Assembly (NCBI RefSeq): GCF_016925635.1
Contig: NZ_CP070490.1
Span: forward strand, 1,612,001 to 1,676,000
Length of the DNA stretch: 64,000 nucleotides
Direction of reading: 5' to 3'
Source: Lysinibacillus fusiformis
Lineage (GTDB): Bacteria; Bacillota; Bacilli; Bacillales_A; Planococcaceae
Shown: positions 10,571 to 23,102 of the stretch, in pieces
Layout: the number at the start of each line of letters is the position of its first letter
Numbering within the stretch: position 1 is the stretch's first letter
The notes under the pieces: generated by a model
Database searches by the model: none
What the model was told of the DNA's origin: nothing
What the model saw: the letters and a program-made list of their open reading frames with translations, nothing else
Translations under genes and position numbers: made by a program

Positions 10571-11758
10571 TTATTTTTGGATAGAAGCAACTACGCCAGC
10601 GCCTACAGTACGGCCACCCTCACGGATAGAGAATTTAGTACCTTCTTCAAGAGCGATTGGAGCGATAAGTTCAACTGTCATTTCGATGTTATCACCAGGC
10701 ATTACCATTTCAACGCCTTCTGGTAAGTTACAGATACCTGTTACGTCAGTTGTACGGAAGTAGAACTGAGGACGGTAGTTAGAGAAGAATGGAGTATGAC
10801 GGCCACCCTCTTCTTTTGATAAAACGTAAACTTCAGCTTTGAAGTTAGTGTGTGGAGTAATTGAACCTGGTTTAGCTAATACTTGACCACGTTGGATTTC
10901 TTCACGAGCAACACCACGTAGTAAAGCACCGATGTTGTCACCAGCTTCAGCATAGTCTAATAATTTACGGAACATTTCTACACCAGTTACAGTAGTAGAT
11001 TTTGCTTCTTCAGCGATACCGATGATTTCAACTACGTCACCAACTTTAACTTGACCACGTTCAACACGGCCAGTTGCAACTGTACCACGACCAGTGATAG
11101 AGAATACGTCCTCTACTGGCATCATGAATGGTTTGTCAGTTTGACGTTCTGGAGTTGGGATGTAAGAATCTACAGCGTCCATTAATTCAACGATTTTTTC
11201 TTCCCATTCTGGTTCACCTTCAAGAGCTTTAAGAGCAGAACCTTTAATTACAGGAATATCGTCACCTGGGAAGTCATATTCAGATAGTAGATCACGGATT
11301 TCCATTTCTACTAATTCTAATAATTCTTCGTCATCAACCATATCACATTTGTTCATGAATACTACTAAGTATGGAACACCTACTTGACGAGATAAAAGGA
11401 TGTGCTCACGAGTTTGTGGCATTGGGCCATCAGCAGCAGATACTACTAAGATACCGCCGTCCATTTGTGCAGCACCAGTGATCATGTTTTTAACATAGTC
11501 AGCGTGTCCTGGGCAGTCAACGTGTGCATAGTGACGAGTTTCTGTTTCATATTCTACGTGAGAAGTGTTGATTGTGATACCACGCTCTTTTTCTTCTGGA
11601 GCGTTATCGATGTCAGCGTATGATTTAGCTGTACCACCCATTTTTTTAGAAAGAACTGTAGCGATTGCAGCAGTTAAAGTAGTTTTACCATGGTCAACGT
11701 GTCCGATTGTACCAATGTTAGCATGCGTTTTAGAACGGTCAAATTTTTCTTTAGCCAT
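10571..11758 (-). CDS. tuf: elongation factor Tu
   Basis: EF-Tu (395 residues) delivers aminoacyl-tRNA to the ribosome as a GTPase. GTP-binding motifs [10 protein letters not shown] (G1), DCPGHADY (G3) and NKCD (G4) are intact, followed by beta-barrel domains 2 and 3. The start is the ATG at 11758 ([10 protein letters not shown]), which has AGGAGG nine to ten bases upstream; a seven-residue extension to 11776 would run through that site. It is the last gene of the str operon. Confidence 0.98.
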   Translation of the reverse strand: MAKEKFDRSKTHANIGTIGHVDHGKTTLTAAIATVLSKKMGGTAKSYADIDNAPEEKERGITINTSHVEYETETRHYAHVDCPGHADYVKNMITGAAQMDGGILVVSAADGPMPQTREHILLSRQVGVPYLVVFMNKCDMVDDEELLELVEMEIRDLLSEYDFPGDDIPVIKGSALKALEGEPEWEEKIVELMDAVDSYIPTPERQTDKPFMMPVEDVFSITGRGTVATGRVERGQVKVGDVVEIIGIAEEAKSTTVTGVEMFRKLLDYAEAGDNIGALLRGVAREEIQRGQVLAKPGSITPHTNFKAEVYVLSKEEGGRHTPFFSNYRPQFYFRTTDVTGICNLPEGVEMVMPGDNIEMTVELIAPIALEEGTKFSIREGGRTVGAGVVASIQK

Positions 11759-11894
11759 TAGAGATTGCCTCCTCAAAATTATATGTTTTATTTTTGAAAT
11801 TTATAGAATGAATGCCGACAGAGAACGGGCCCATCCCCTATCCTGCAATCATAGCTTACAAATTAGTTATACTTTATGCAAGATGAAAATTCAA

Positions 11895-13973
11895 TTATTC
11901 ACCTTTATTTTTTTTGATGATTTCAGCAGCAATTGATTTTGGTACTTCTTCATAATGATCGAATGTCATTGAGAATACACCACGACCTTGTGTTGCAGAA
12001 CGAAGTGTTGTTGCATAACCAAACATTTCTGCTAAAGGAACCATTGCACGAACAACTTGTGAGTTACCACGAGCATCCATACCCTCAACGCGTCCGCGAC
12101 GAGAAGTAATGTTACCCATAATATCGCCAAGGTATTCTTCTGGAATTACAACTTCTACTTTCATCATTGGTTCTAAGATAACAGCGTCACATAGTTTCGA
12201 AGCTTCTTTAAGAGCCATAGATGCAGCAATTTTGAACGCCATCTCATTCGAGTCAACGTCATGGTAAGAACCGAATACTAATTTCGCTTTAATGTCGATT
12301 AGAGGGTAACCAGCTACTACACCGCGGTCAAGAGAGTCACGAAGACCTGCTTCAACTGCAGGGATGTATTCACGAGGTATTACACCACCAACGATAGCGT
12401 TTTCGAATTCAAATCCTTTACCTTCTTCATTTGGAGAGAACTCAATCGTTACGTCTCCGTATTGTCCACGACCACCAGATTGGCGAGTGAATTTACCTTG
12501 AACTTTTGCAGAGCTACGGAATGTTTCACGGTAAGATACCATTGGAGCACCTACGTTAGCTTCTACTTTAAATTCACGGCGCATACGGTCAACTAAGATA
12601 TCAAGGTGAAGTTCACCCATACCTGAGATGATTGTTTGTCCAGTTTCTGTGTCAGTATGAGCACGGAAAGTTGGATCCTCTTCTTGAAGTTTTTGTAAAG
12701 CTTGACCCATTTTATCTTGGTCAGCTTTTGATTTTGGTTCTACAGAAAGAGAAATTACTGGCTCAGGGAACTCCATTGATTCAAGAATAACTAGGTTCTT
12801 CTCGTCACAAAGAGTATCACCAGTAGTAGTGTCTTTAAGACCTACTGCTGCTGCGATGTCCCCAGCAAATACTTTTGAAATCTCTTCACGAGAGTTAGCG
12901 TGCATTTGTAGGATACGACCTACACGCTCACGTTTACCTTTAGAAGAGTTTTGCACGTATGAACCTGAATCTAATGTTCCAGAGTACACACGGAAGAAAG
13001 TTAATTTACCTACGAATGGGTCAGTCATAACTTTGAATGCAAGAGCTGAGAATGGCTCTTCATCAGAAGATTTACGTTCTAACTCTTCGTCACCATCTAC
13101 TGAAGTACCTTTGATTGCTGGTACATCAACTGGAGATGGTAAGTAATCGATAACAGCATTTAACATTGGACGTACGCCTTTGTGTTTGAATGCTGTACCA
13201 CAGATTACTGGGTAGAATTCTACTGCGATTGTAGCACGACGGATTGCCGCTTTAAGTTCCGCAACAGTAATTTCTTCGCCTTCTAAATATTTTTCCATGA
13301 TTTCTTCATCAACACTTGCAACAGCATCGATTAGTTTTTCACGGTATTCTTCAGCTTGTTCGCGGTATTCTTCAGGAATTTCTCCTTCAGTTACTGCTGT
13401 ACCTTTTTCGTCGCCATAGAAAGTAGCTTTCATCTCAACTAGGTCGATGATTGCAGAGAACTGATCTTCAGCTCCGATAGGTAATTGGATAGGGTGAGCG
13501 TTTGCTTGTAAACGGTCATGTAGAGTTCCTACAGAATATAAGAAATCTGCTCCTGTTTTATCCATTTTATTAATGAATACAATACGTGGAACACCATAAG
13601 TTGTAGCTTGACGCCATACAGTTTCAGTTTGAGGCTCAACACCAGATTGAGCATCTAGTACTGTAACAGCACCGTCAAGTACGCGTAATGAACGTTCAAC
13701 TTCTACAGTGAAGTCTACGTGTCCAGGAGTATCAATGATGTTTACACGGTGGCCTGCCCATTGGGCTGTTGTTGCAGCAGAAGTGATTGTAATACCACGT
13801 TCTTGCTCTTGCTCCATCCAGTCCATTTGAGAAGCGCCTTCATGAGTTTCACCGATTTTGTGAATCTTACCAGTGTAATAAAGGATACGCTCAGTTGTTG
13901 TTGTTTTACCAGCATCAATGTGAGCCATGATCCCAATATTACGAGTATTCTCAAGTGAGAATTCGCGTTTCAT
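11895..13973 (-). CDS. fusA: elongation factor G
   Basis: EF-G (692 residues) catalyses translocation and, with RRF, ribosome recycling. G1 [16 protein letters not shown]3 DTPGHVDF and G4 NKMDKTG are present, then domains II to V with [17 protein letters not shown]. No classic fusidic-acid-resistance change stands out by eye. It lies between rpsG and tuf in the usual order. The 136-base gap to tuf may carry an extra tuf promoter, which I could not assign securely. Confidence 0.98.
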   Translation of the reverse strand: MKREFSLENTRNIGIMAHIDAGKTTTTERILYYTGKIHKIGETHEGASQMDWMEQEQERGITITSAATTAQWAGHRVNIIDTPGHVDFTVEVERSLRVLDGAVTVLDAQSGVEPQTETVWRQATTYGVPRIVFINKMDKTGADFLYSVGTLHDRLQANAHPIQLPIGAEDQFSAIIDLVEMKATFYGDEKGTAVTEGEIPEEYREQAEEYREKLIDAVASVDEEIMEKYLEGEEITVAELKAAIRRATIAVEFYPVICGTAFKHKGVRPMLNAVIDYLPSPVDVPAIKGTSVDGDEELERKSSDEEPFSALAFKVMTDPFVGKLTFFRVYSGTLDSGSYVQNSSKGKRERVGRILQMHANSREEISKVFAGDIAAAVGLKDTTTGDTLCDEKNLVILESMEFPEPVISLSVEPKSKADQDKMGQALQKLQEEDPTFRAHTDTETGQTIISGMGELHLDILVDRMRREFKVEANVGAPMVSYRETFRSSAKVQGKFTRQSGGRGQYGDVTIEFSPNEEGKGFEFENAIVGGVIPREYIPAVEAGLRDSLDRGVVAGYPLIDIKAKLVFGSYHDVDSNEMAFKIAASMALKEASKLCDAVILEPMMKVEVVIPEEYLGDIMGNITSRRGRVEGMDARGNSQVVRAMVPLAEMFGYATTLRSATQGRGVFSMTFDHYEEVPKSIAAEIIKKNKGE

Positions 13974-14053
13974 AGGAAATTTCTCCTTCCATATTGGGGT
14001 AAAGACTGTATAAGAGACCTTGTGTTAGCCTGTTAGCTAACACATAGGCTAAA

Positions 14054-14524
14054 TTACCAACGGTAGTGAGCGAATGCTTTGTTCGCTTCTGCCATTTTGT
14101 GCATGTCTTCACGTTTCTTAACTGATGCACCAGTGTTGTTAGAAGCATCAAGAATTTCGTTAGCTAAACGTTCTTCCATAGTTTTTTCACCACGAAGACG
14201 AGAGTAGTTAACTAGGTAACGAAGACCTAAAGTTGTACGACGTTCTGGACGTACTTCAACCGGTACTTGGTAGTTAGAACCACCAACACGGCGAGCGCGA
14301 ACTTCAAGAACTGGCATTACGTTATTTAGAGCAGCTTCGAATACTTCAATTGGATTTTCACCAGAACGTTCTTTAACAAGTTCGAACGCACCGTATAAAA
14401 TCTTTTGAGAAGTACCTCTTTTACCATCAACCATCATTTTATTGATTAAACGAGTTACTAGTTTTGAACTATAAATTGGATCTGGTAACACGTCACGTTT
14501 GGAAACAGGACCTTTACGAGGCAT
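14054..14524 (-). CDS. rpsG: 30S ribosomal protein S7
   Basis: S7 (156 residues) nucleates assembly of the 30S head. The N-terminus [16 protein letters not shown] and the C-terminal [21 protein letters not shown] are diagnostic and the length is exact for Firmicutes. An AAAGGAGG site precedes the ATG. The 149-base gap from rpsL is larger than usual and contains repeats noted separately. Confidence 0.98.
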   Translation of the reverse strand: MPRKGPVSKRDVLPDPIYSSKLVTRLINKMMVDGKRGTSQKILYGAFELVKERSGENPIEVFEAALNNVMPVLEVRARRVGGSNYQVPVEVRPERRTTLGLRYLVNYSRLRGEKTMEERLANEILDASNNTGASVKKREDMHKMAEANKAFAHYRW

Positions 14525-14590
14525 GTGTTTTCCTCCTTTCGAATAGTTATCGATTATTTTATAAAGTTGGCCTTATCGTATTTGTCGATC

Positions 14591-14623
14591 AAATATCAAA
14601 TCTGCTAGCAAGATTCGATATTT
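14591..14623 (-). other. imperfect hairpin between rpsL and rpsG
   Basis: Arms AAATATCGAATCT and AGATTTGATATTT (12 of 13 positions pair) enclose TGCTAGC on the minus strand. There is no U-tract, so a terminator is unlikely. It may be an RNA processing or regulatory structure in the str operon. Confidence 0.4.
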
Positions 14624-14653
14624 GTGACAATTAGTATGAGGCTTAGTATTAAA

Positions 14654-14671
14654 TAACGTTATCTAACGTTA
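14654..14671. repeat. tandem pair of TAACGTTA palindromes after rpsL
   Basis: Two identical 8-base palindromes TAACGTTA separated by two bases lie directly after the rpsL stop codon. Each is self-complementary. No known function is recognised. Confidence 0.6.
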
Positions 14672-14673
14672 AA

Positions 14674-15093
14674 TTATTTTTTTTCTTTAGGGCGTTTTGT
14701 TCCGTATTTAGAACGTGATTGTAAACGACCGTTTACACCAGCTGTATCAAGAGCTCCACGTACGATATGGTAACGAACACCCGCTAAGTCTTTTACGCGT
14801 CCGCCACGGATAAGAACAACACTGTGCTCTTGTAAGTTGTGGCCTTCACCTGGGATATAAGCTGTAACCTCAATTTGGTTAGTTAAACGTACACGAGCGT
14901 ATTTACGTAACGCTGAGTTCGGTTTACGAGGTGTCATTGTACCAACACGAGTACAAACACCGCGTTTTTGTGGTGATTTAACATCAGTTAAAGATTTTTT
15001 AAATGAGTTATATCCTTTGTTTAACGCTGGTGATTTTGATTTCGTGATTTTAGATTGACGAGGCTTACGTACTAATTGGTTAATTGTAGGCAT
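14674..15093 (-). CDS. rpsL: 30S ribosomal protein S12, with natural Arg56
   Basis: S12 (139 residues) sits at the decoding centre and controls accuracy; the length fits the Firmicute form with its internal extension. The decoding loop reads [13 protein letters not shown]: residue 56, codon CGT at 14926-14928, is Arg where B. subtilis has Lys56 and E. coli/M. tuberculosis have the Lys known as K42/K43. Substitution of that Lys by Arg is the classic low-cost streptomycin-resistance change. The other loop ([10 protein letters not shown], then [12 protein letters not shown]) has Ala where Pro is usual. It is the second gene of the cluster after the L7Ae-like gene. Confidence 0.98.
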   Translation of the reverse strand: MPTINQLVRKPRQSKITKSKSPALNKGYNSFKKSLTDVKSPQKRGVCTRVGTMTPRKPNSALRKYARVRLTNQIEVTAYIPGEGHNLQEHSVVLIRGGRVKDLAGVRYHIVRGALDTAGVNGRLQSRSKYGTKRPKEKK

Positions 15094-15191
15094 CGATATT
15101 TCCTCCCTTCATTTATTCCTTGTTAATACCACACATCCAGGTGGTTCATTTTTTGGGTAAAAACAAAGTCTTTGTGTTTAATACACAAAAA

Positions 15192-15440
15192 CTACTCTAC
15201 AGTAATTGCAACTACCGCAGCTCCAACATGGATTCCACAGGCCTTGCCCAGTTCCTTTTTTGACTCAACAAGAATAACTGGTATACCGATTTCTCTCGCG
15301 AAAGATATGGCCGAATCGGTTACCCAATTGTCTGCATCAAGTGCCACAAGAAGTTCTTTCACTGAACCGGCTTGCATTGCTTTTACTGCTTGCTTTGTAC
15401 CTATGATTGTTTGACTAGCCCTTACTCTATCATAAGACAT
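15192..15440 (-). CDS. rplGB: L7Ae-family ribosome-associated protein (YbxF-like)
   Basis: An 82-residue L7Ae/L30e-fold kink-turn-binding protein, equal in length to B. subtilis YbxF. The family core [20 protein letters not shown] and the C-terminal [19 protein letters not shown] are visible. I chose the ATG at 15440 (MSYDRV) because GGAGG lies eight bases before it; an ATG two codons upstream would be too close. It heads the str gene group and is separated from rpoC by a terminator. Confidence 0.93.
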   Translation of the reverse strand: MSYDRVRASQTIIGTKQAVKAMQAGSVKELLVALDADNWVTDSAISFAREIGIPVILVESKKELGKACGIHVGAAVVAITVE

Positions 15441-15525
15441 TTTCATATCCTCCGAAGTACAGACAGTTAACTATCAACCTTCAATATATTATCATTACTC
15501 ATTTACACTGTCAACTAATATCTTT

Positions 15526-15566
15526 AAAAAGTCCGAAGAGACGGTGGAATTCCATCTCTTCGGTCC
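15526..15566 (-). terminator. intrinsic terminator after rpoC
   Basis: Arms GGACCGAAGAGA and TCTCTTCGGAC around a loop on the minus strand, followed by TTTTT, start a few bases after the rpoC stop. It isolates rpoC from the L7Ae-like gene and rpsL. Confidence 0.88.
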
Positions 15567-15577
15567 TATTTTAATGT

Positions 15578-18500
15578 CTATTCAGCAGAAACGCCTTCTG
15601 TGTCAAGCTCATCTTTTTCGATGCGGATTTGACGGTAACGTTGCATACCAGTACCCGCCGGAACAAGTTTACCGATAATTACGTTCTCTTTTAATCCAAG
15701 AAGCTCATCACGTTTACCCTTAATTGCTGCATCTGTTAATACACGTGTTGTTTCTTGGAACGATGCTGCAGATAAGAATGATTCTGTTTCAAGAGAAGCT
15801 TTTGTAATACCCAGGATAACAGGACGACAAGTTGCAGGATTTTTGCCACTCATGACAGCATCTGCGTTTGCCTCTGCAAATTGGTGGATATCTAGTAATG
15901 AACCTGGTAATAAATCTGTATCTCCAGCTTCAATTACACGTACTTTACGAAGCATTTGGCGGACCATTACCTCGATATGTTTATCACCAATTTCTACCCC
16001 TTGCATACGGTATACTTTTTGAACTTCTTTTAATAAATATTCTTGAACAGTTGAAACGTCTTTGACTTTTAACAATTGTTTTGGATCGATAGAACCCTCT
16101 GTTAAAACTTGACCACGTTCTACATTATCACCTTCGATAACTTTTAAACGTGCATTATAAGGTGCTTGATATTTACGAGTTTCTACGTCACCTTGAATAG
16201 TGATTTCTTTTAAGCCTTCACGAATTTCTGTGATATCTGAAACAGTACCTTCGATTTCTGAAATAACAGATTGACCTTTTGGATTACGTGCTTCAAAGAT
16301 CTCTTGGATACGTGGAAGACCTTGTGTAATATCATCTCCGGCAACCCCACCTGTATGGAATGTACGCATTGTTAATTGTGTACCTGGTTCACCAATTGAT
16401 TGAGCCGCAATAATACCAACTGCTTCCCCAACTTCAACCTTTTCACCTGTTGCCAAGTTCATGCCGTAACATTTTTTACATACGCCATGTTTTGTATTAC
16501 ATGTAAATGCTGAGCGGATTGTCACTTCTTCAATACCAGTCTCGATAATTACACGAGCGATATCTTGGTCAATTAAACCGTCTTTTGCAAGAATAACTTC
16601 ACCAGTTTCAGGGTGGAAGATTGTTTTCTTCGTATGACGACCAACAATACGTTCATCTAGAGCCTCGATTAGTTCTGTGCCTTCCATTAATGCACCAATC
16701 GTTAAGCCACGGTCAGTACCACAGTCATCTTCACGGACAATAACATCCTGTGCAACGTCAACAAGACGACGCGTTAAGTAACCTGAATCGGCAGTTTTTA
16801 GGGCTGTATCGGCAAGACCTTTACGAGCACCGTGAGTTGAGATGAAGTACTCTAATACTGTTAAACCTTCACGGAATGAAGATTTGATTGGAAGTTCGAT
16901 GATACGACCAGCCGGGTTGGCCATCAGACCACGCATACCAGCTAACTGAGTAAAGTTAGATGCGTTACCACGGGCACCTGAATCAGACATCATGAAAATT
17001 GGGTTTGTTTTCTCAAGTGACTTCATCAGTTTCGCTTGAATTTCATCTTTTGCAGCACTCCAGCTTGAGATTACACGATCATAGCGCTCATCCTCTGTAA
17101 TGAAACCACGACGGAATTGTGCTTGAACTTTATCTACTTTCTCTTGAGCTTCTGCTAAAATTTCACCTTTATCAGGTAATACCACGATATCAGATACACC
17201 TACAGTAATACCCGCACGTGTTGAATATTTGAAACCTAGGTTTTTCATACGGTCAAGCATTTTAGATGTTTCAGTAATGTGGAAACGTTTAAATACTTCA
17301 GCAATGATATTTCCTAGGAATTTCTTACGGAATGGATTTACAACAGGGACTGATGCAAAGTATTTGCGCAATACAGCTGTACGTTGTGCATCAATTTTCC
17401 CTTTTTCATCTAAGTTATTATAAGCACTATCTGATTCAAGCTCTTTTAGTGTTTCTTCATCAATTGTTAACTTAGCGAAGTATTTTTCAGGTGTTACTTG
17501 CTCTAAGTTGAAATCAGTTGGCTCATTAATATAAGGGAATGATTTTGGCAAGATTTCATTAAAGATTACTTTACCAACAGTTGTTAATAAGAACATATTA
17601 TTTTGTTCTTCCGTGAATGTTGGATTATTTAATGAACTTGCTTTAATCGCGATACGTGTATGCAAGTGTACATGACCTGTATCATATGCAATTAAAACTT
17701 CGTTTGGACCATAGAAAACAGTACCCTCACCACGTGCGTCTTCACGTTCAAGAGTTAAGTAGTAGTTTCCTAATACCATATCTTGAGAAGGTGTAACAAC
17801 AGGTTTACCGTCTTTTGGATTCAGGATGTTTTGTGCAGCAAGCATTAGAAGACGAGCTTCTGCTTGAGCTTCTGCTGATAATGGTACGTGAACCGCCATT
17901 TGGTCACCATCGAAGTCAGCGTTGTAGGCTGTACATACTAATGGGTGAAGACGGATAGCACGACCTTCAACTAGTGTTGGTTCAAATGCTTGAATACCAA
18001 GACGGTGAAGCGTTGGTGCACGGTTTAATAATACTGGGTGCTCACGGATAACATCTTCTAAAACGTCCCATACATCGTTGTTTAAACGTTCGATTTTACG
18101 TTTAGCAGATTTAATGTTATGAGCAAGACCACGTTCTACTAATTCTTTCATAACGAATGGCTTAAATAACTCGATAGCCATTTCTTTTGGTAAACCACAT
18201 TGGTACATTTTTAAGTTTGGACCTACTACGATAACGGAACGACCAGAATAGTCAACACGTTTACCAAGTAGATTTTGACGGAAACGACCTTGTTTACCTT
18301 TCAACATATGTGAAAGTGATTTTAATGGACGGTTACCAGGGCCTGTTACAGGACGTCCGCGACGACCATTATCGATTAATGCGTCAACAGCTTCTTGTAA
18401 CATACGTTTTTCGTTTTGTACGATGATGCTTGGAGCACCTAAATCTAATAAACGTTTTAAACGGTTATTACGATTAATTACACGACGGTATAAATCGTTT

Positions 18501-19261
18501 AAATCTGAAGTCGCGAAACGACCACCATCTAATTGCACCATTGGACGAAGCTCTGGTGGAATAACAGGTAGTACATCCAGAATCATCCATTCAGGTGAGT
18601 TTCCTGAGTTACGGAAAGATTCAACAACTTCTAGACGTTTAATGGCACGAGTACGTCTTTGACCTTGAGCAGACTTTAACTCTTCTTTTAAAGATTGTGT
18701 TTCATCTTCTAGATCAATTTTGCCTAATAATTTTTTGATTGCTTCTGCACCCATTGATGCTTCGAATGTGTTTCCGAATTTTTCACGGTATGCACGGTAT
18801 TCTTTTTCAGAAAGTAATTGTTTACTTTCTAAATTAGTAGCACCTGCATCAATCACAACGTATGAAGCGAAATAAATAACTTCTTCAAGGGCACGAGGTG
18901 ACATATCTAAAATTAGACCCATACGGCTAGGAATACCTTTGAAGTACCAGATATGAGAAACTGGTGCTGCTAATTCGATATGTCCCATACGTTCACGACG
19001 AACTTTAGCGCGTGTTACTTCAACACCACAGCGGTCACAAACGACGCCTTTATAGCGTACACGTTTATATTTACCACAATGACATTCCCAATCCTTAGTT
19101 GGACCAAAGATACGTTCACAGAATAAACCATCTTTTTCTGGTTTTAATGTACGGTAGTTAATTGTTTCAGGCTTTTTAACCTCACCATATGACCAAGAAC
19201 GAATCTTGTCAGGGGATGCTAAACCGATTTTCATATATTCAAATTCATTAACGTCTATCAA
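15578..19261 (-). CDS. rpoC: DNA-directed RNA polymerase subunit beta'
   Basis: Beta' (1227 residues) forms the active site with beta. The zinc-binding [20 protein letters not shown] near residue 60, the catalytic NADFDGD near 450, and the bridge-helix/trigger-loop region with [16 protein letters not shown] are intact. The start is a TTG at 19261 with GGGAGG eight bases upstream. The protein is about 28 residues longer than the B. subtilis subunit as I recall it. The extra sequence is an acidic/charged segment at roughly residues 594-645, between the EPT and FRKKFLG conserved blocks. It follows rpoB after a hairpin-containing gap. Confidence 0.98.
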   Translation of the reverse strand: MIDVNEFEYMKIGLASPDKIRSWSYGEVKKPETINYRTLKPEKDGLFCERIFGPTKDWECHCGKYKRVRYKGVVCDRCGVEVTRAKVRRERMGHIELAAPVSHIWYFKGIPSRMGLILDMSPRALEEVIYFASYVVIDAGATNLESKQLLSEKEYRAYREKFGNTFEASMGAEAIKKLLGKIDLEDETQSLKEELKSAQGQRRTRAIKRLEVVESFRNSGNSPEWMILDVLPVIPPELRPMVQLDGGRFATSDLNDLYRRVINRNNRLKRLLDLGAPSIIVQNEKRMLQEAVDALIDNGRRGRPVTGPGNRPLKSLSHMLKGKQGRFRQNLLGKRVDYSGRSVIVVGPNLKMYQCGLPKEMAIELFKPFVMKELVERGLAHNIKSAKRKIERLNNDVWDVLEDVIREHPVLLNRAPTLHRLGIQAFEPTLVEGRAIRLHPLVCTAYNADFDGDQMAVHVPLSAEAQAEARLLMLAAQNILNPKDGKPVVTPSQDMVLGNYYLTLEREDARGEGTVFYGPNEVLIAYDTGHVHLHTRIAIKASSLNNPTFTEEQNNMFLLTTVGKVIFNEILPKSFPYINEPTDFNLEQVTPEKYFAKLTIDEETLKELESDSAYNNLDEKGKIDAQRTAVLRKYFASVPVVNPFRKKFLGNIIAEVFKRFHITETSKMLDRMKNLGFKYSTRAGITVGVSDIVVLPDKGEILAEAQEKVDKVQAQFRRGFITEDERYDRVISSWSAAKDEIQAKLMKSLEKTNPIFMMSDSGARGNASNFTQLAGMRGLMANPAGRIIELPIKSSFREGLTVLEYFISTHGARKGLADTALKTADSGYLTRRLVDVAQDVIVREDDCGTDRGLTIGALMEGTELIEALDERIVGRHTKKTIFHPETGEVILAKDGLIDQDIARVIIETGIEEVTIRSAFTCNTKHGVCKKCYGMNLATGEKVEVGEAVGIIAAQSIGEPGTQLTMRTFHTGGVAGDDITQGLPRIQEIFEARNPKGQSVISEIEGTVSDITEIREGLKEITIQGDVETRKYQAPYNARLKVIEGDNVERGQVLTEGSIDPKQLLKVKDVSTVQEYLLKEVQKVYRMQGVEIGDKHIEVMVRQMLRKVRVIEAGDTDLLPGSLLDIHQFAEANADAVMSGKNPATCRPVILGITKASLETESFLSAASFQETTRVLTDAAIKGKRDELLGLKENVIIGKLVPAGTGMQRYRQIRIEKDELDTEGVSAE

Positions 19262-19375
19262 GGAGCCTACCTCCCTCTAGTATAGGTCTTTATAAAGACT
19301 CTTTTACGCAGCTCGATAATCGCTTGCAAAGAATTGTTTCTTTGGCAAAGGATTAGAAATAGAATGATTTATTAA

Positions 19376-19413
19376 AAGAAAAAGCCAGGCAGGGCGTTAA
19401 ATCCTGCCCGGCT
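19376..19413 (-). terminator. terminator-like hairpin between rpoB and rpoC
   Basis: On the minus strand, arms AGCCGGGCAGG and CCTGCCTGGCT (11 pairs, one G-U) enclose a nine-base loop and run into TTTTTCTTTT. This is as strong as the terminators ending operons elsewhere in the window, yet rpoB and rpoC must be made in equal amounts. It may be partly read through, antiterminated, or a processing signal. rpoC starts 115 bases downstream. Confidence 0.75.
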
Positions 19414-19464
19414 AATTTGAAAAATAAGTTTGACCTTATTCACGATTGTGAATTTGGGTTTCCA

Positions 19465-22400
19465 TTATTCAAAAGACTCTACTGGCTCTTCTTCTGTATC
19501 TGGCTGTGGTGCAATGTTAAGTGCATCAGCTGGTTGAAGATCTTCTTCTTCGTCTAAATCGCGAAGCTCTACTTCTTCATCATTAACTGTTAACATCTTA
19601 ACATCCATACCAAGAGATTGGAGTTCTTTAATCAATACTTTGAATGACTCAGGAACACCTGGCTCTGGTACACTTTCACCTTTAACGATGGCTTCATATG
19701 TTTTCACACGACCAACAACGTCATCGGATTTAACCGTTAGGATTTCTTGAAGTGTATATGCAGCACCGTATGCTTCAAGTGCCCATACTTCCATCTCACC
19801 AAAACGTTGTCCACCAAATTGCGCTTTACCACCAAGTGGTTGTTGCGTAACAAGTGAGTAAGGGCCAGTTGAACGCGCGTGAAGTTTATCATCAACCATG
19901 TGAGCAAGTTTGATCATGTACATGATCCCAACAGATACACGGTTATCAAATGGTTCACCAGAACGTCCATCATACAGGATTGTTTTACCATCACGGTTCA
20001 TCCCTGCTTCTTCCATTGTTTCCCAAACGTCTTCTTCATTAGCTCCATCAAATACTGGTGTTGCCATATGAACGCCTAGGTAGCGAGAAGCCATACCTAA
20101 GTGTAACTCTAAAACTTGTCCGATATTCATACGAGAAGGTACACCAAGTGGATTTAACATGATATCAACAGGCGTGCCATCTGGCATGAACGGCATATCT
20201 TCTTCCGGTAAGATACGAGAGATAACCCCTTTGTTACCATGACGTCCGGCCATTTTGTCCCCAACACGTATTTTACGTTTTTGAACAATGTAAGCACGAA
20301 CTAATTGGTTAACACCTGGTGGTAATTCATCGCCATCTTCACGGTTAAATACTTTCACATCAAGAATGATACCGCCAGCACCATGTGGTACACGTAATGA
20401 TGTATCACGAACCTCACGAGCCTTTTCACCGAAGATTGCATGTAATAAACGCTCTTCAGCAGTTAATTCTGTAACCCCTTTAGGTGTTACTTTCCCTACA
20501 AGAATATCACCGTCACGTACTTCCGCACCAATGCGGATGATTCCACGTTCGTCTAGGTTACGAAGTGCATCTTCCCCAACGTTAGGAATATCACGAGTGA
20601 TTTCTTCAGGCCCAAGCTTTGTATCACGAGACTCTGATTCATATTCTTCAATATGAACAGATGTATAGACATCGTCTTTTACAAGGCGCTCACTCATAAT
20701 AACAGCATCCTCATAGTTAAAACCGTTCCAAGTCATGAATGCAACCAATACGTTACGTCCAAGAGCTAGTTCGCCTTTTTCCATTGATGGACCATCTGCT
20801 AATATATCACGAGGCTTCACACGTTCGCCAACTTTTACAAGTGGACGTTGGTTATATGAAGTACCTTGGTTTGAACGAATGAACTTTTGTAATTTATATT
20901 TTGTTAAATCGCCTTTAACCTCTTTGCCGTCTACAACTTCAATGCGGCGAACATGGATAGAACGAGCTTCAACATGCTCAACAATACCATCATACTTCGC
21001 TACTACAGCTGCACCTGAATCACGCGCATCAACATGTTCCATACCAGTACCAACGAATGGTGCTTCTGGGTTAAGAAGTGGAACTGCTTGACGTTGCATG
21101 TTGGCACCCATAAGTGCACGGTTCGAGTCATCGTTTTCTAAGAACGGGATACATGCAGTCGCTGCAGAGACTACTTGTTTAGGCGATACATCCATGTAGT
21201 CCATTTGCGCTTTATTGAATACAGTGTTATCCCCACGGAAACGACCTACAACTTCATCATTAGCAAAAGTACCATCTGGATTTAACGATGAATTTGCTTG
21301 TGCTACATAGTAGTTATCTTCTTCATCAGCTGTTAAATAATCAATTTGTTCAGTTACTCGACCTGTTTCGTGGTCAATACGACGATAAGGTGTCTCAATG
21401 AAACCAAATTTATTTACTTTGGCAAATGAAGATAATGAGTTGATTAAACCAATGTTTGGACCCTCTGGTGTCTCGATTGGACACATACGACCATAGTGAG
21501 AATAGTGAACGTCACGTACTTCGAAACCAGCACGCTCACGCGTTAAACCACCAGGACCTAATGCAGATAAACGACGTTTATGCGTTAACTCTGCTAATGG
21601 GTTTGTTTGGTCCATGAATTGTGATAATTGAGAGCTTCCGAAAAACTCTTTAATTGACGCAATCACTGGACGGATATTGATTAATTGTTGTGGTACGATT
21701 GCAGCTGTGTCGTTAATTGACATACGCTCACGTACTACACGTTCCATACGAGACAAACCAATACGGAATTGGTTTTGTAGTAACTCACCAACAGAACGTA
21801 GGCGACGGTTACCTAAATGGTCAATATCATCTGTTGCTCCTACTTGGTAAAGTAAGTTGAAGAAATAACTTACTGAAGATAAAACATCAGCAGGAGTAAT
21901 ATTCTTCACTTCTTCATCAATGTACGCATTACCAATGATATTAATTTCTTTTTGCGCTTCATCTTTTGGAGCATAAATCTTAATAGATTGGATGGTTACA
22001 TCATCTTCAAGCACTCCACCGACTTGTGATAAAGTGCGGTAACCAATACCTTTTGATGAATCTTCTAGGTAAGGTAGGATTTTATCTAAAGTACGACGAT
22101 CTAGTACAGTACCTTTTTCTACTAAAATTTCGCCTGTTTCTGGATCTACAAGCGTTTCAGCAATCGTTTGATTGAATAAACGATTTTTAATGTGAAGCTT
22201 TTTATTCATTTTGTAGCGACCAACATTCGCTAAATCATAACGTTTTGCATCGAAGAAACGAGAGTATAATAAACTTTTCGCACTTTCTACTGTTGGTGGC
22301 TCACCTGGACGTAAACGTTCGTAGATTTCTAAAAGTGCTTTTTCTGTACTTTCAGAGTTATCTTTTTCTAACGTATTACGTAAATACTCGTTATCACCGA

Positions 22401-23031
22401 TAATATCGATAATTTCTTGGTCTGAACCGAAACCTAACGCACGTAGTAACACTGTTACTGGTAGCTTACGAGTACGATCAATTCGCACATAAACTACGTC
22501 TTTGGCATCAGTTTCATACTCTAGCCAAGCACCGCGGTTTGGAATTACTGTAGCTCCAAAACCTTTTTTACCGTTTTTATCAGTTTTATCATGGAAATAC
22601 ACACTTGGTGAACGAACTAATTGTGAAACGATAACACGTTCAGCACCGTTGATAATGAACGTACCTGTTTCTGTCATTAACGGGAAATCACCCATGAAGA
22701 CATCTTGTTCTTTCACTTCGTCTGTTTCTTTGTTGTAAAGACGTACTTTCACACGTAATGGAGCTGCGTAAGTAACATCTCGCTCTTTACATTCATCAAC
22801 ATCATATTTAGGATCACCTAATGAATAATCGATGAATTCTAATGAAAGATTACCTGTAAAGTCCTCGATCGGCGAAATGTCACGGAACATTTCACGTAAA
22901 CCTTCTTCAAGGAACCACTCGTAAGACGCCGTTTGAATCTCAATCAGATTTGGAAGCTCAAGCACCTCTTTAATACGCGCAAAGCTTCTACGCTGGCGGT
23001 GTTGTCCGTACTGAACTAGTTGACCTGTCAA
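19465..23031 (-). CDS. rpoB: DNA-directed RNA polymerase subunit beta
   Basis: The catalytic beta subunit, 1188 residues from the preferred start. Rifampicin-pocket segment [30 protein letters not shown] is split over two conserved blocks ([20 protein letters not shown]) and is wild type by eye. The C-terminal clamp-binding [17 protein letters not shown] and the acidic tail are present. The start was set at TTG 23031 (MTGQLVQYG), matching the B. subtilis start and lying eight bases from GAGGGG; a GTG at 23040 is directly adjacent to that site. A strong terminator lies upstream, so rpoB needs read-through or its own promoter. Confidence 0.97.
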   Translation of the reverse strand: MTGQLVQYGQHRQRRSFARIKEVLELPNLIEIQTASYEWFLEEGLREMFRDISPIEDFTGNLSLEFIDYSLGDPKYDVDECKERDVTYAAPLRVKVRLYNKETDEVKEQDVFMGDFPLMTETGTFIINGAERVIVSQLVRSPSVYFHDKTDKNGKKGFGATVIPNRGAWLEYETDAKDVVYVRIDRTRKLPVTVLLRALGFGSDQEIIDIIGDNEYLRNTLEKDNSESTEKALLEIYERLRPGEPPTVESAKSLLYSRFFDAKRYDLANVGRYKMNKKLHIKNRLFNQTIAETLVDPETGEILVEKGTVLDRRTLDKILPYLEDSSKGIGYRTLSQVGGVLEDDVTIQSIKIYAPKDEAQKEINIIGNAYIDEEVKNITPADVLSSVSYFFNLLYQVGATDDIDHLGNRRLRSVGELLQNQFRIGLSRMERVVRERMSINDTAAIVPQQLINIRPVIASIKEFFGSSQLSQFMDQTNPLAELTHKRRLSALGPGGLTRERAGFEVRDVHYSHYGRMCPIETPEGPNIGLINSLSSFAKVNKFGFIETPYRRIDHETGRVTEQIDYLTADEEDNYYVAQANSSLNPDGTFANDEVVGRFRGDNTVFNKAQMDYMDVSPKQVVSAATACIPFLENDDSNRALMGANMQRQAVPLLNPEAPFVGTGMEHVDARDSGAAVVAKYDGIVEHVEARSIHVRRIEVVDGKEVKGDLTKYKLQKFIRSNQGTSYNQRPLVKVGERVKPRDILADGPSMEKGELALGRNVLVAFMTWNGFNYEDAVIMSERLVKDDVYTSVHIEEYESESRDTKLGPEEITRDIPNVGEDALRNLDERGIIRIGAEVRDGDILVGKVTPKGVTELTAEERLLHAIFGEKAREVRDTSLRVPHGAGGIILDVKVFNREDGDELPPGVNQLVRAYIVQKRKIRVGDKMAGRHGNKGVISRILPEEDMPFMPDGTPVDIMLNPLGVPSRMNIGQVLELHLGMASRYLGVHMATPVFDGANEEDVWETMEEAGMNRDGKTILYDGRSGEPFDNRVSVGIMYMIKLAHMVDDKLHARSTGPYSLVTQQPLGGKAQFGGQRFGEMEVWALEAYGAAYTLQEILTVKSDDVVGRVKTYEAIVKGESVPEPGVPESFKVLIKELQSLGMDVKMLTVNDEEVELRDLDEEEDLQPADALNIAPQPDTEEEPVESFE

Positions 23032-23102
23032 CTCATTCACCCCTCAATAAAGCGATATTAGGTCTTTGCAAATTCATACAAATAGTGTATGATTTCGAAA
23101 GA

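Noticed and set aside
20366..21091. Long plus-strand ORFs opposite rpoB
   Set aside because: They are antisense to conserved beta-subunit sequence, with Ser/Arg-rich products typical of shadow frames.
21560..21640. Possible rifampicin-resistance change in RpoB
   Set aside because: The pocket residues (Asp of FMDQ, His of THKRR, Ser of RLSALG) are all wild type by eye.
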